The notes under the pieces: generated by a model | Database searches by the model: none | What the model was told of the DNA's origin: nothing | The model's input: the letters and a program-made list of their open reading frames with translations, nothing else | Shown here: positions 11,197-23,586 of the stretch, one piece after another | Position numbering within the stretch: position 1 is the first letter of the stretch | Layout of the letters: every line of letters begins with the position of its first letter | Program-made: the position numbers and the translations under genes | From: Puccinellia tenuiflora | Lineage: Eukaryota; Streptophyta; Magnoliopsida; Poales; Poaceae | Assembly (NCBI GenBank): GCA_012064385.1 | Contig: QRDG01001738.1 | Span: 62,001 to 126,000, forward strand | DNA: 64,000 nucleotides | Reading direction: 5' to 3'

Positions 11197-12140
11197 TGTA
11201 TTGATATAGGAGAAGCAAATATGATACGATCGAGACCAAAAAGAAAAAATCACTGCTAGAAATCTTGTGCCGAAATTTTAACAGGCACAAAAACTACTTT
11301 TATCATAGTTCGAGGGTACCTTTCGGGTTTGAGCATGGTACGACGGAAGCCGCACGGGCATATTCGTGTAACTCATGGGTTTGGTAAAGGTCGACCTGAT
11401 GAAATCCGACTCGACTGCCATATTCGTAGGCTGTATTTTTTTTAGTCTGCTTATAAAGGCTAAACACATGCGGGCTAACCATGCACCGGTGTCTGGCTCA
11501 ACGCTGGAACTGCAGCCTGGTCAGACGGTACAATTAATACGACCATCATATAGGACATGATGCATATTTTATGGGTTCAGAACTTCAGATACATGTACTC
11601 TGTAACTGGACACATATACTTTTTGCAAGAATCATGTCAATCTTGGGAGACATAAACAATATACCTGCAGATAGGGTATTCTTGATTAAGGCTATAGGAA
11701 GAATCTAGCCTGTACGGCAAACAATTTTCCCAAACAAGTTGCGATAAACTTGTGGTTTATAAGGAGGACTGGCCCAAACGAAGTCCATTTGTTTAAGGCC
11801 AGCAGTAGGACAGACACTGACCGGAGACGGCAGAGGCTAGCAGTAGCAATGCTTCCAAACTTTGCATTTCACACTTGCAATTGCAAAACCACAATTAAAT
11901 CAAACTTAACCACCGCACGAGATCTCTCCCGGATTTTGCACTTATTAACTATCTTGTTTCCACGCATCGTACCGTCTTCGGCAATGCGACGCAAGTCTAC
12001 GGTTTTGTCCATGAAATGGTCAAATTATTATATGCCAGGATTATGTTGCAGTTTTCTTTGGGGACGGTATTGTAGTTTGGTCAGGCAAGGCCGGTCAGCA
12101 CGCAGAATGAAACAAGATCGCCACGGATTATGTTAAAGAT
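11197..12140. other. Intergenic DNA; no gene seen
   Basis: Short ORFs only, with no recognisable domains or repeats. Confidence 0.4.
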
Positions 12141-12144
12141 AGAA

Positions 12145-12900
12145 CTATTTTTTCGATACAAAGAATATATTAATATCAATTATACCCTACATTTGCAACA
12201 ACAGGAAGTCAAGAATTATCTTAGACATCAAGAATGCACATAACTCAAAACAAGTAAAAAAAAGCCTCGCCAAAGTGACTAGTGAGTCACAACAGTAAAA
12301 CAAGTACCATCATTGTCAACACCCGGCATCTGACGACGGTTCTCCACCAATGACGCGCCCAAAACGGGACCAGTGAACAAGTGTTGTCGTCGCCTGATCA
12401 AACCACCAAAGTCATCATAGTCTCTAACTGCAACATCGTCTCACCCTTCTCCAAGGGTGCAATGATTCCTGGTTCCACCACCAGCTCGCCCTCGCCAATC
12501 CCGTGCGCAATCTTTTCGCGAGATGGCCAACTATGCAATGACCGACAATGCACTCAAGAGCAACGACCGACAATGCACTCAAGAGCATGGAGCAATACGG
12601 GAACAAGCCTTCACCGCATGGGACCGATCCTTTTAAAGGGTGTCCCAGCGATGGATATGGTGACATAAGAAGAAAAAGCAAGAAGTCGAAGGTCGAGGAG
12701 ACGGTCACGATGCTAGACCGCACCCGCAAATAGAAGACATTGCAAACCTAAGACACCTTCATGAACAAGCCCTTCCATTGGCCCGGGGTCGCAACACCTC
12801 ACCAAGTACTGCACCTATACCATCGGGGAGAATACGCCCCCCCCCCCCCCCCTACGCGAAGAAATAGGATAAGAATAAGCTAATAGGGAAGGAATAGAAG
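12145..12900 (-). mobile_element. Possible LINE 3' end, minus orientation
   Basis: Read on the minus strand, the segment ends TTGATATTAATATATTCTTTG followed by an A-rich run. This tail style is, as I recall, typical of grass LINE 3' ends. The remainder has no intact ORF. The left limit is a guess, and a poly-C tract at 12838-12851 may mark another junction. Confidence 0.35.
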
Positions 12901-13001
12901 GTCAGATTCCCTGTCCAGGAGGGGACCCTGGCCATCTTTAGTGGCAACAACGATTATAACACGTCCAAACGATAAAACTCCATATAACGGGATGTGTTCT
13001 C

Positions 13002-13208
13002 TCATGGCCACCCTTCCCTTTCTACCTCCACTGGTCCTACATCGTCATTTGAATCAACTGTTGGTTTGTCTAGGGTTCGAGGCTCGATTCTAGTTATCTT
13101 GATTTTTCTAAAAGGCAACCTTGCACATAGACCTAACATCATGGACCCACAGTGTCGTGGGGTTGTCACGGCAAGTTCTTCCTCAGGGAAGATGAGTTCT
13201 GGGGCCAT
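13002..13208 (-). pseudogene. Possible retrotransposon gag leader, truncated
   Basis: On the minus strand a frame opens with ATGGCCCCAGAACTCATC just inside the putative LTR and runs about 68 codons to a stop. The layout (LTR, about 10 bp, then a Met-Ala-Pro start) resembles the leader of some Triticeae LTR elements. No gag core domain follows, so this would be a short remnant. It could also be chance. Confidence 0.35.
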
Positions 13209-13710
13209 TGGTGATTGAAGTACGTGGGAACGGTTAATCTCGCCAGGGAACAAGGATTTACCCAGGTTCGGCCCCTCTGATTAGAGGTAAAGACCTACTT
13301 CCTGCTTCTATGTTATTGCTCTTTGCTAGATCTCGATTACAAGGACCCGGCTCCTACAACTCAGGAGCCGGCGACTTCTCTCTGGTGGCTAGGGTTTCTC
13401 TAACTTGATTGGCTTCGCTCACTACGATCCAGGACCCCCCTTATAAAGGTGGCGGGTCCCTAGACTTACAATCTGTATCGGGTTCTACTCATATACGGAG
13501 TCCTACTCTAGGCTTTGTCCTTCCAAACTAGAACTCCGGGTTGTACTTGGACTCCTTCTTTGGACGAGCCCCCTTCTCCACACGGGCCTTGGTCGGCTTG
13601 TCTCCAGCCCAGCCCATGTGACTCGTCCCGTGACTCGACATTGGCCTTCTTGGTCTTGGCGGGTCTACTTTCCGGGTCCATGGGCCTACCTATAAAGTAT
13701 CCCCCCATCA
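13209..13710 (-). mobile_element. LTR-like sequence, minus orientation, about 502 bp
   Basis: The segment starts TGGTGATTG and ends CCCCCCATCA, giving TG...CA ends. On the minus strand it has a TATA-like TTTATAAGGGGGG followed by an RNA-leader-like tract ending near GGCCGAACCTGGGTAAATCC. That is the arrangement of known wheat retrotransposon LTRs. The flanks (GCCAT and CACAG) do not match, so it is probably a truncated or recombined copy. Confidence 0.5.
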
Positions 13711-16700
13711 CACAGCCTAGACCATAATCTACCGTGCATCGCAGAACTTAATAATGTCAAAATAATTGACGTAATCGAAAGAAAATGACCACTAGCAACA
13801 ATCACGGGTATAAAAAATGCAACATAGCACATATTTTTTGTATATAGACACAGATATTAGGGACCCACCATTTTGAAATGACCCAGGGACCGGGTGTCGA
13901 TCAGAGTGAAAGTTGCACGTGCAATCGAAAACATGAACGACAACTTAACTTGTACCATGAATAAGTTGTGTAGAACAAGCAAAAATCATGGCAGGTTGGT
14001 CCAGCTACCACCCACTAGACATATACAATGCATCGGGCCGCACAAAGACCACTTCTTGCGACAATTCGATGTAGATTATCGGGCCTTCGAAGCCATCACA
14101 CACATCTAGCACGAAGCCAGAAAATCCCCAAAAAATACATGTTAATGGTGCCCATCTACAATGGTACGACGGGTCCAAACATGGTAAAAACCCATTTTTC
14201 TTCTAGTGTGGTGAAATAGAGATGATGGCATGGAAGCTCTGAAGAAGTTCAAGATGTTGATGTTGTGGCACCGTATGAAAGCAACTAGATATTTCTAGAA
14301 TTTGGTGAAAAGGCCCGTGATCTCTCCAAAGTTGTTCAGAATCTAACCAAGGCGGTGGTATCTTCTTTTTAAGGGGCAACAAATATGACGATGTCATTGA
14401 CATGCATGGAAGTTCATATTGTGGCATCGCTTCCATTCAAAATGTGAAGAGCTCTACATGGTAGTTGAATCAAGAGTTTATGCAGGGGGGGATGAATATG
14501 ATGAAAAGAAGGGGAGACGAGGGGTCCCACTGCCGAAGCGTGTGACCATGCCTAATCGGAGTGCCCAAAACACCATTGAGGAGCACCTGAAGGATGAAAT
14601 AGCTAAAAGAGTTGCAACCAATTTCTGAACCCCGTCGGGAACCCAAACTTATGGACGCCATCTGATAGTTAACAACCTTTTTAATGACTAGCTTGAAGAA
14701 TATAGTAGGCTTTTTGTTGTGGTGAGGTCTTTTAGCATAATTCTGAACAAACAAAAATTATCACGAATGCTCCTCTTCTTGATGAAAGTGCATTTACAGC
14801 TAGAGACGATGTCGTTCATGAAATGGGAGATTCTAATGGCCATCATCTTGACAAAGATTTATGCAACCGCGTACACAACTATAGAGACTTGGCTGAACTT
14901 CTGAAGAATGGAATACATTCACCTTTTTTGCTAGCTGACAATACGAGGTTAGCATGCATACATGTGACAACTTCCCATGTTGTTCGAGCGATAATGAGCA
15001 AATGCTCAGTGTTACGCCGGAAATCCAATGAACCTGCATGTGCGTACAAGCCAATTACCAGTAACCTGGCCAGTAGGGTTTGAGATGTCGGAAAGCTCCA
15101 GTTTTGTCAACATTGGGAAGAATTAAGTTTGTACAACAATGAATCTGTCGGTATCACAAAGGAAACGTACTGAGCAAAGCGAAAATCCAGAAAGATTTAC
15201 TGGCTGATAATCGTACGTACGGCTCGGTGCTGTCAATGTATTTTATATGCATATAGTTGAGATAAAATAGCATTTCAGTCTTGATCTGTGCAGATTCTCC
15301 AGGGAAAACGCATCAGAGTATATCGCTAAGCATCTCGAGAGGACACCATCGTGTCACACCACGGACACCATCATGTCACACCACGTATATTAGAAATGTG
15401 TGCAGAATGTATACTAATTAATCGTACCTAAATCATTAATCGCAAAAAATATTACTAATTGCATCATTGGGGACATCTGCATCCAAAAACGGATGTAATC
15501 AATAGTACGACTAGTCTAGTAAAGCACTTAACTAACCAGCTATCACTGGACCCCAGGCGTGTGATTGGAGACAAGCTGATAGAGAACATACACTTGTATT
15601 TCCCCTGGGCAACACCTGAAGAACAAAACAATTGGTGCACTTGGCCCATCGCTAATCCTGTGTTCTGCCGCTGGTTTCACTGCCTTGTGGGAAAGTTTTC
15701 TTGGGAGCGGTTTCGGTTGCGCTTATTGGGCTTGAGCTAACGTGTTGCGCGACAATAGTTCTGCAACTTGCAAGAAGCGTTTGTTCTTATTCTCGCACCA
15801 TATGTGACAAATACAGTAGCCTCTAGTTGTTGCTCCTAGACTGATTAAATTCTTAATGTAGCCTGTCAGCTTGTCTGCAAATTTCCTGGGAGAGATTCTC
15901 CAATGGGTGTTATGTGCTGTCTTCCCAAGTACTGGTACGTCGTTATACTTTAAACTAGTCGCAATGAAAGTGCTCTTAAGTCGTATATATATATAAACTT
16001 TAATTTGGCCTTGCCACGTATGCAAAAAGTGCATTTTGTTCATCCAAAATTAGTGTTTCCAGAAAAGTCCTAGAATGCAGGCCAATAATTGAAACCCATC
16101 TCCAAAAACAGATACTACTATTTAATTCACTGGAATGGAGAAGAAATGTAAATAAACTAATACATTTAGGCAAGCCCACCAGTCAAGGATAAAATGAAAA
16201 TGACAACTAGATTCGATCAGTGTCTAGAGATGCATGCATCTTTCGCTTTCCCTCTCTTGTTGCTGACACGGCTGTTTTTGTTCATGTTGCGTATATATGA
16301 TATGGCACAACTTGTTGTATTGTGCCACATCCGGTGTGTGGCTGATACCTTCAGTGACACTGTATCGATATTACTACCGTGTCATGGACACGTTAATTGA
16401 CGTCAAGTTGTCCGTAATGGTTGTTTCAGAACCCCGTAAGTCTGGCACTATTGTGTTTATTCGCAACAAGACAAATGTCGACTGGACCACGTCAAAGTCA
16501 AGCGTGGTATACTGGCAATGGACTTGAAAGTTATATGACAGGGTAAACACGAACTTGGCCTTCGATCAAATCACTCCATTGGAAAGCTAATGGAGATCGA
16601 TAGTGCATTAGTAACTTCAAAACTCTATAATCACGCAATATAGTACTTGCAGTTTACTAGTGTAGATCGGGCCAGTTAAGCACCCCCAATCGCACACCGA

Positions 16701-16717
16701 TGGAGCGACCCGTGTGG
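13711..16717. other. Intergenic DNA; no gene seen
   Basis: Frames near 14419, 14823 and 15459 are 60-95 codons, lack recognisable domains and show no splice-consistent partners. A short near-duplicate (ACACCACGGACACCATC and TCACACCACGTATAT) lies near 15345-15390. Confidence 0.4.
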
Positions 16718-16720
16718 GTT

Positions 16721-19720
16721 CACTAGTAGAAAAGGGGGCAACAACACCGGTTGTATTGGGCCTTTAGTACCGGTTGTGCAACCGGTACTAAAAGGTCGGC
16801 ACTAAAGGGTCACCCCTTTAGTACCGGTTTTATATACAACCGGTACTAAAGGCCCTCCATGCCACGTGGGCACAGCAGCGCGTGCGCATGCGGAGGACCT
16901 TTAGTACCGGTTTGTATTGCAAACCGGTACTAAAGGTCCCGGGATTTTTTTAATTTTATTTTTAGTTTTATTCTTATTTCTTATTTCTATTCTTAATTAT
17001 TGTTATTTCTATTCCTAATTCTATTCTGAAATTTCTCACTTAGCCACACAAACTAGTTATACACTTAATCTCAGGTCAAAGTACTTACCCTAGTCAAACT
17101 TTCCAGTCGGTCACCCATCCTCCAGTCAAACTTCCCAGTCGGTCACCCATCCTCCAGCCCGAGCATTCTTAACTTTTGATTTCCTTCCAACCTAGCTTCC
17201 AAATGAGAAATTAGAACTTACTGATATTAGTACCATATCAATCATATTAACCACTCGGTTATGATGTTACACGTTTCATTGTTTAAATTTTAAAAATTTG
17301 TTTAAGTAAAGTAACAATGATTATGTAATAATATATTTCGAATAAATAACAATAAAATGAATTTTACTTTATTTTTTTTCCTTTTTACATTTAATATGGA
17401 ATAATTCATATCTTTAAATCCGTAAATCAAAATTTGACAAATAAAATACCTAAATTAATTAGAAAAATGAGAGGAATTCAAATATTTCATCCATATCATC
17501 TTTTGCATAACAAAAACCTTTGGATATAAAACATATTTAGGTATTTCAAACATTTTAAATAAGTTCCTGCCGATTTCGCTAGAAGTGGGTCTCGATTTCG
17601 GGCTAGGGTTAGACATAACTAATTCAAAAAAATCAAAAAAATGGAAAACATTTACATGGCATCCTTTTATTTGACCTACCACCTAGAAAAAATTATAAAC
17701 ATGAGTTATGAAGATTTTTATAAAAAAAGCTTCACATAAATGAGCTACGAGGTATAAAGATGTATGGTTTTCGACTGAAATAAGTTAGGGTATGACATTT
17801 AACATAGCAAAAAATGTCGGAATGAGTCAATATTTGACACACTGGTGTATCTTGGTTGTAGAATAGTATTGACTAAGGGGTTTAGGGTTTTCGTTGAATA
17901 AAAAACCCATTTTTCATTTTTTTAGTGTCAAAACAGGCTTTTTTTGTGAAGCAGCTACCAAAACGGCTCACCGAAAGAGGAACATCCAAATAGATAGAAA
18001 ATAGTAGACCATCTTACAAGTGCATTTAACCCTGGGTTTCGATATAAAAACATACTTAGGTGTTTTAAACATTTCATATAAGTTCCTGCCGATTTCGATG
18101 GAAGTGGGTCTGATTTGAACTACGAGTGCCGCATAGTTTGGTCATGATTTTTTGAAAAAAATCACTTTTATATCCACAATGTATACTTTCTTCAGAGATC
18201 TTTGATGATTTTTGCTGGATCAAAGTTACGTTTAGGTTTAGGTTTATCGTTAGGGTTTACAGTCTCGGTTTCAGGCTAGGGTTAGACATAACTAATTCAA
18301 CAAAAACTAAAAAAATGGAAAACCTTTACATGGCATCCTTTTATTTGACCTGCCACCTAGAAAAAATTATAAACATGAGTTATGGAGGTTTTATAAAAAA
18401 AACCTTCACATAAATGAGCTACGAGGTATAAAGATGTATGGTTTTCGACTGAAATAAGCTAGGGTATGACATTTAACATAGCAAAAAATGTCAGAATGAG
18501 GCAATATTTGACACACTGGTGTATCTTGGTTGTAGAATAGTATTGACTAAGGGGTTTAGGGTTTTTGTTGAATAAAAAACCCATTTTTCATTTTTTTAGT
18601 GTCAAAACAGGCTTTTTTGTGAAGCAGCTACCAAAACGGCTCACCGAAAGAGGAACATCCAAATAGATAGAAAATAGTAGACCATCTTACAAGTGCATTT
18701 AACCCTGGGTTTTGATATAAAAACATACTTAGGTGTTTTAAACATTTCATATAAGTTCCTGCCGATTTCGCTGGAAGTGGGTCTGATTTGAAATACGAGT
18801 GCCGCATAGTTTGGTCATGATTTTTTGAAAAAATCACTTTTAGATCCACAATGTATACTTTCTTTAGAGATCTTTGACGGTTTTTGCTGGATCGAAGTTA
18901 CGTTTAGGTTTAGGTTTATTGTTATGGTTTACGGTCTCGGTTTCAGGATAGGGATAGACATAACTAATTCAAAAAAATGGAAAACCTTTACATGGCATCC
19001 TTTTATTTGACCTACCACCTGGAAAAAATTATAAACATGAGTTATCGAGGTTTTATTTGTGAAAAATCTACCAAAACGGCTCACCAAAAGAGCCACATCC
19101 AAATAGATAGAAACTAGTAGACCACCTTATAAGTGCATTGTTTAAGTGCCAAAAATAATTTCCAAAATATTTTCATAAATATGATTTTTCATTTTTTAAG
19201 TGCCAAATATGACTTTTTAAGTAAGCTAGTACCAAAAATATGTTACACAAAGTCATATGCATGGTGAAAAATATTATATGGATGTCATATTTGGAATCCT
19301 CTCATTTTTCTAATCGATTTAGACATTTTATTTGTTAAATTTCGATTTACGGATTTAAAGATATGAATTATTTCATATTAAATGAAAAATAGAAAAAAAT
19401 AGAACCTTTTTAGTACCGGCTGTTCTGACCAACCGGTACTAAAGGGCTACTCTTTAGTACCGGTTGGTAAGAACAACCGGTACTAAAGGGCTTGCCGTGC
19501 GGCCGCGGGGCCTCCAACCCTTTAGTACCGGTTGTTCTTACCAACCGGTACTAAAGGTTAGCCTTTAGTACCGGGTTTCTAAGACCAACCGGTACTAAAG
19601 GTCCTCGCCGCGGTGCCCCTGCTGCACACGAATGCAACTGGTGCTAATGCGCCCTTTAGTACCGGTATTTGGACAACCGGTACTAAAGGGGGCGCACCGT
19701 TGCCCCCTTTCCTACTAGTG
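16721..19720. mobile_element. Non-autonomous CACTA transposon, 3.0 kb, TSD GTT
   Basis: The ends are CACTAGTAGAAAAGGGGGCA and its complement TGCCCCCTTTCCTACTAGTG, flanked by GTT at 16718-16720 and 19721-19723. Both termini carry inverted and direct copies of TTTAGTACCGGTTGT and ACCGGTACTAAAGG (16745-16945 and 19410-19690), the type of subterminal repeat bound by CACTA TNPA proteins. A second stem pairs about 17370-17480 with about 19290-19400. There is no transposase reading frame, so movement would depend on a partner element. Confidence 0.93.
17490..19130. repeat. Large tandem repeat inside CACTA 16721-19720
   Basis: GTTCCTGCCGATTTCG begins near 17563, 18082 and 18755, with almost identical sequence between copies. 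The full unit is about 670 bp. The first copy lacks about 150 bp, including the block with GTTTAGGTTTAGGTTTATCG. A third, partial copy ends near 19130. Confidence 0.85.
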
Positions 19721-19723
19721 GTT

Positions 19724-22183
19724 TTGACCTATGAAATTTGAAACCGTTACCGAGTGCTACAACCATGTGCGATATTCGATACATCGCACACGAGTTTCTA
19801 CAACCAAACGTGTGCGCTATATCGCACAAAATTTATGTATGGTATGTGTCTGATGATTACGAACATCATACACGATTTTGTGAAACAAACATGTGTATTA
19901 TTGAACGTATATTCGGGATGCTCTCTTCCCGTCTCCTTTTCCCACCGTTTCGATGGCTTCCCATCCCCATCTTCTATAAATACCAGGAGCACAGCCGGTG
20001 ACATCCACACGATGCATCCCAACTAATCAATTGTCCCTCGTGAGGTGTCATACTTGGGTAATATTCATAGTTTAGGTTAGTAGTAATTAGAGTTTTGCAA
20101 TGCGCATCATGAGCATTTCATGCATCATATGTTTCACCTGAGAACTATTTGCAATAAAAATACAAGAGAAAATCCTAAAATGGCCTAATCCTCTTTCTGT
20201 TTTTAATGTAGTTTCAAGGTTCAAAAGTTTCAAAACTAGAATTATGTAGGGGCTTCCTTGTGAAGTCTAAAATTTTATATATTTTTTTTAGAAATTTCAA
20301 ATTTTGAATACCCCAAAACAATCAAGATAGCTTAGTTTTAAGTTTTCAAGGAATTCCCAAAACTCCAAGGGTTGCAAACTTCCAGGTTATCTTCTTCCTC
20401 TCGTCAGAGAGCACCTCGATGGCCTCCTAAACGCCATATGTCACCGTCGTTGTGCCAAGATCCTTGCCGCCTCCTACGGCTATAAAAGCACCGCCGCTGC
20501 CGCAGGAACCCTATCCGTCCACTTCTCCTCTTTCTTGTCCTCTCATTCGATATGGCAGCATGGGCCGAAACCCTAACTCTGGCCCCCGCCAATCGCCACC
20601 ACTAGAGGCCAGCCCGAGCTCCGTTGAGCCGCTCCGCCTCACTCTTCTCTTCCGACTCCTTGAGCAGGACTAATTGGGGGGTGTTGGGAGTCGACAAGAT
20701 CGACGTCGACCTCCCCAGATATGACCACTGCTCGCCGTGCTCATTCCAGTCGCCTTCGGCCTGCTCCGACCTTGCTGACCCCTCTGTCGTGCTCCTGATG
20801 AGCGGTTGCTCCTCCATAACATGTTCCCTCTCTCTCTTGCATCCTGTAGCCCTCTGCCTTCGCTCGTTGTCATGTGTTGCCATGCGGAAGCATCGTCGGA
20901 GCCCTTCTGGTGACCAATAAGCAGCGGCGCCGCCCATTTCTTACTTAGTGCGAACGCGCCCAGTCGCACCTCTCCTCTTGCTCTCCTCTAGAGGAGCGCA
21001 TCGTCCATGCTAACTCTATCCCTCTTTTATTCATTTTCTAAATATATTTTCTATTAATATTAAATATGACATGTGGGTCGAGCTGTCCAAATTTTAATCT
21101 ATTCCAGAATTTGTAGAAAATGATTGAAGATGACTGAAATTTCAAGGCCTCGGGTACCAAGCAAATGATGGTACAGTGGATATAAGATAGGGAATAGAGC
21201 TAGTGATATCGCTCTCTTACCCCTTTCAAAGCTTATGTCTAGTCCAGCTTCTCCTCTCACTTGTTTATGAAAAAATATTTCCACGGAAAACCGTTAGTAT
21301 CCGAGCATGTAGCTACTAGGTTATGTAAGTCTTGCGGAGTAAATCATGTACTTAGCCTTTCGATGATATTTTACTACAAATTAAGTGATCCAATCAATTT
21401 TGAGTTCTATACGGACATCAACATCAACGAGCAGTTTGTGGTTCCCAGGTAACAGCCTATAATCTATGGATGGTGGCCTCTTAGGCCCTTTGTTAAACTT
21501 ATTATGTCTATTTACATAATTTTCCTTCCATTGAATTGATGAATTTCAGGTCAGTGACCCGTGCTTTTAATATTTTGCTTCTTCGCTCTCATAAGAGCTT
21601 GTTGTATTACTTCTTTGAGTCGTAGTGTAACTAGTGTTAGTTATCCATTCCATTGTAGGCTTTCGAGCTCTAGGTTATGCTTATGTCTGACGAAGGTGTG
21701 GGATTTATCTAGCCCTCGGCCTAGGGGTGCGCTACAACTCAACGGCCAACCGAAGGCGGCGGGCGCACCAAATTCCTATGAGTATGTGACCAAGATCTCG
21801 ATGGGTAAACACATGTGAGATGCAAGATGTCTACAGGTTCATGAATTGGGAAGATCGTTGGTAACAACCTACTCCTGTGACGGTGTGGTATTGCATTTGT
21901 ATATGGTAGCCTCAAGAGCGACGATGAGATAAGAGTTCGATGTGTGTGTGTGTGTGTGTTCTGAAATGTGGGTGTCATATGAGCTTAGAGAGGTTTGTGA
22001 CTCGAATAGCCTAATTAAGCATTCCTTCTCCTGAAAGGGAGGACATCTATTTGTATGAGGGGGCTTCCCTGCCAGCCTATAGACATGGTGTGACGAAGCA
22101 ACAGGTTGCCTTGTGACTATGATGTGATGGAAGCGTCCAGTGACGCTAGGATGGTGCCCGCCAGCATTTTTTAAGCATGGAGC
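19724..22183. other. Gene-free; possible old LTR remnant 20040-21480
   Basis: The segment has a TATA-like CTATAAAAGC (20479) followed by a GC- and CT-rich tract with AAACCCTA, the make-up of a Gypsy LTR promoter and leader. I could not locate paired ends or a target duplication. Frames over 20452-20969 overlap on both strands and have no domain. Confidence 0.3.
21940..21959. repeat. TG microsatellite
   Basis: About ten uninterrupted TG units. Confidence 0.9.
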
Positions 22184-22199
22184 CACTAGTAGAAAACAT

Positions 22200-22475
22200 G
22201 CCTTCGGTTCGGCGCTTTAGTCCTGACAATTATTGGAACCGGGAATAATGTGAGCATTAGTCCCGGTTCAAACTGCTAGGACGCCGCACGGTCCTAGTCC
22301 CAGTTCGTAGGGGACCTTTAGTCCTGGTTGGTAATACCAACTGGGACTAAAGGGTAGGGGCAGGCAGCCATAGAGGTGGGGCCTAGCATGAGCACATTTA
22401 TTCCTTGTTCGTATCACGAACCAGTACTAAAGATGGACGTTTAGTACCGGTTCGTGCTACGAGCCAGGACTAAAG
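22200..22475. repeat. Subterminal repeats, 5' end of CACTA A
   Basis: Direct and inverted copies of TTTAGTCCTGGTTGGTA, TAGTCCCGGTTC and CCAACTGGGACTAAAGG lie in the first 290 bp, matching those at 53968-54165. Such motifs are the presumed TNPA-binding sites of CACTA ends. Confidence 0.8.
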
Positions 22476-23586
22476 GTTTCCCCTATATCATCTTCTTCCA
22501 CCCCGAGCCATCTTCATTTTTGCTGCTCGAAACTTCTCCATTTTTCTCCTCGGTTTACTCTCTCCCAAGCTCAAGTTCATCCCATTTTCTCCACCATTTG
22601 TCAAGTTTGGCGGCACCCATTGATGGCCCTTGACGTAGTTACCTGCGTCAAAAGAATATGGGTTAGGTTGAGACTCCAAGTGCAGAGTATATAGTATAGG
22701 AAAGACAGTTTTCCCCACGAGGGGTGACTCGAGGGTTTAATATCGAACTCACAGGGAATCAATAATGAAAGATTTATCTTCTTATCCTTCTCTTGAGAAC
22801 CTACAAACAAAGTAAATTTTTTTGTGCCCTCAACCTCACCAAGTGGTTGTCAAGCACAAGGTTTGAGAATGATATCAAAATAAAACAAATGCAAAACAAG
22901 AAATAAATATGCAATGATGATAAATAAATATGCAAGGATGGTGGAAACAAGGATGGATGATATTTTTGGGTTTTATATTGTGAATGCAATATATAAAAGT
23001 ATTTTTGTATTTTCGGGCTTTTAAATGGCAGAAAATGGAAAATGCTTATAAGTTGTTGAAAAGGTGTTTCTTATGATAAAAAATGGACCGGGGTTCATGG
23101 TTTTACAAATGCACTCTCTCTTTAATAAAGTGGTAGACAATGGAACACTAGAATTGACATATGAGATTGCAACAAAAAGGTTTCATGACAAGTTACTAAT
23201 TATATGGGCATCACGTCTTAACATAGAGATCTTTTGTTTATTAATCTCTCTTATACTCCACCAAGATGTGAATTAAATCTTAGCACCTCAGTAATTATGA
23301 TAAATCAGAGTATAGCTTTAAGTCTTATGACATAAAGTTAAAATAAGAACATGCTAGATCTAGTCATGGAGAAGTGGCAATGGTCACACCCACACCTCCG
23401 GTAGCATGGTATTTTTCTTTATCCCTAGTGAGGCAACAAAGTAAGGTAAAAATACCCAAGTGGATCGCGGAACTTCTCTCACTTTCACCGCACTAGCCAC
23501 CCCCTCATTACTCCAACTAATGCACACGTTCCCCCACACACGCTCTCATAAACATGTTTGATCACAACAAGTTGACAAGAACGGGG

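Noticed and set aside
14419..15740. Short ORFs near 14419, 14823 and 15459 as possible exons
   Set aside because: No recognisable domain and no consistent GT/AG joins between them.
16721..19720. Possible inverted-repeat microRNA precursor
   Set aside because: The paired motifs are CACTA subterminal repeats with matching terminal CACTA/TAGTG and a GTT duplication.
20404..20969. Ser/Arg-rich frames near a TATA-like box
   Set aside because: Both strands are open in the same GC-rich block; fits an LTR leader better than a gene.
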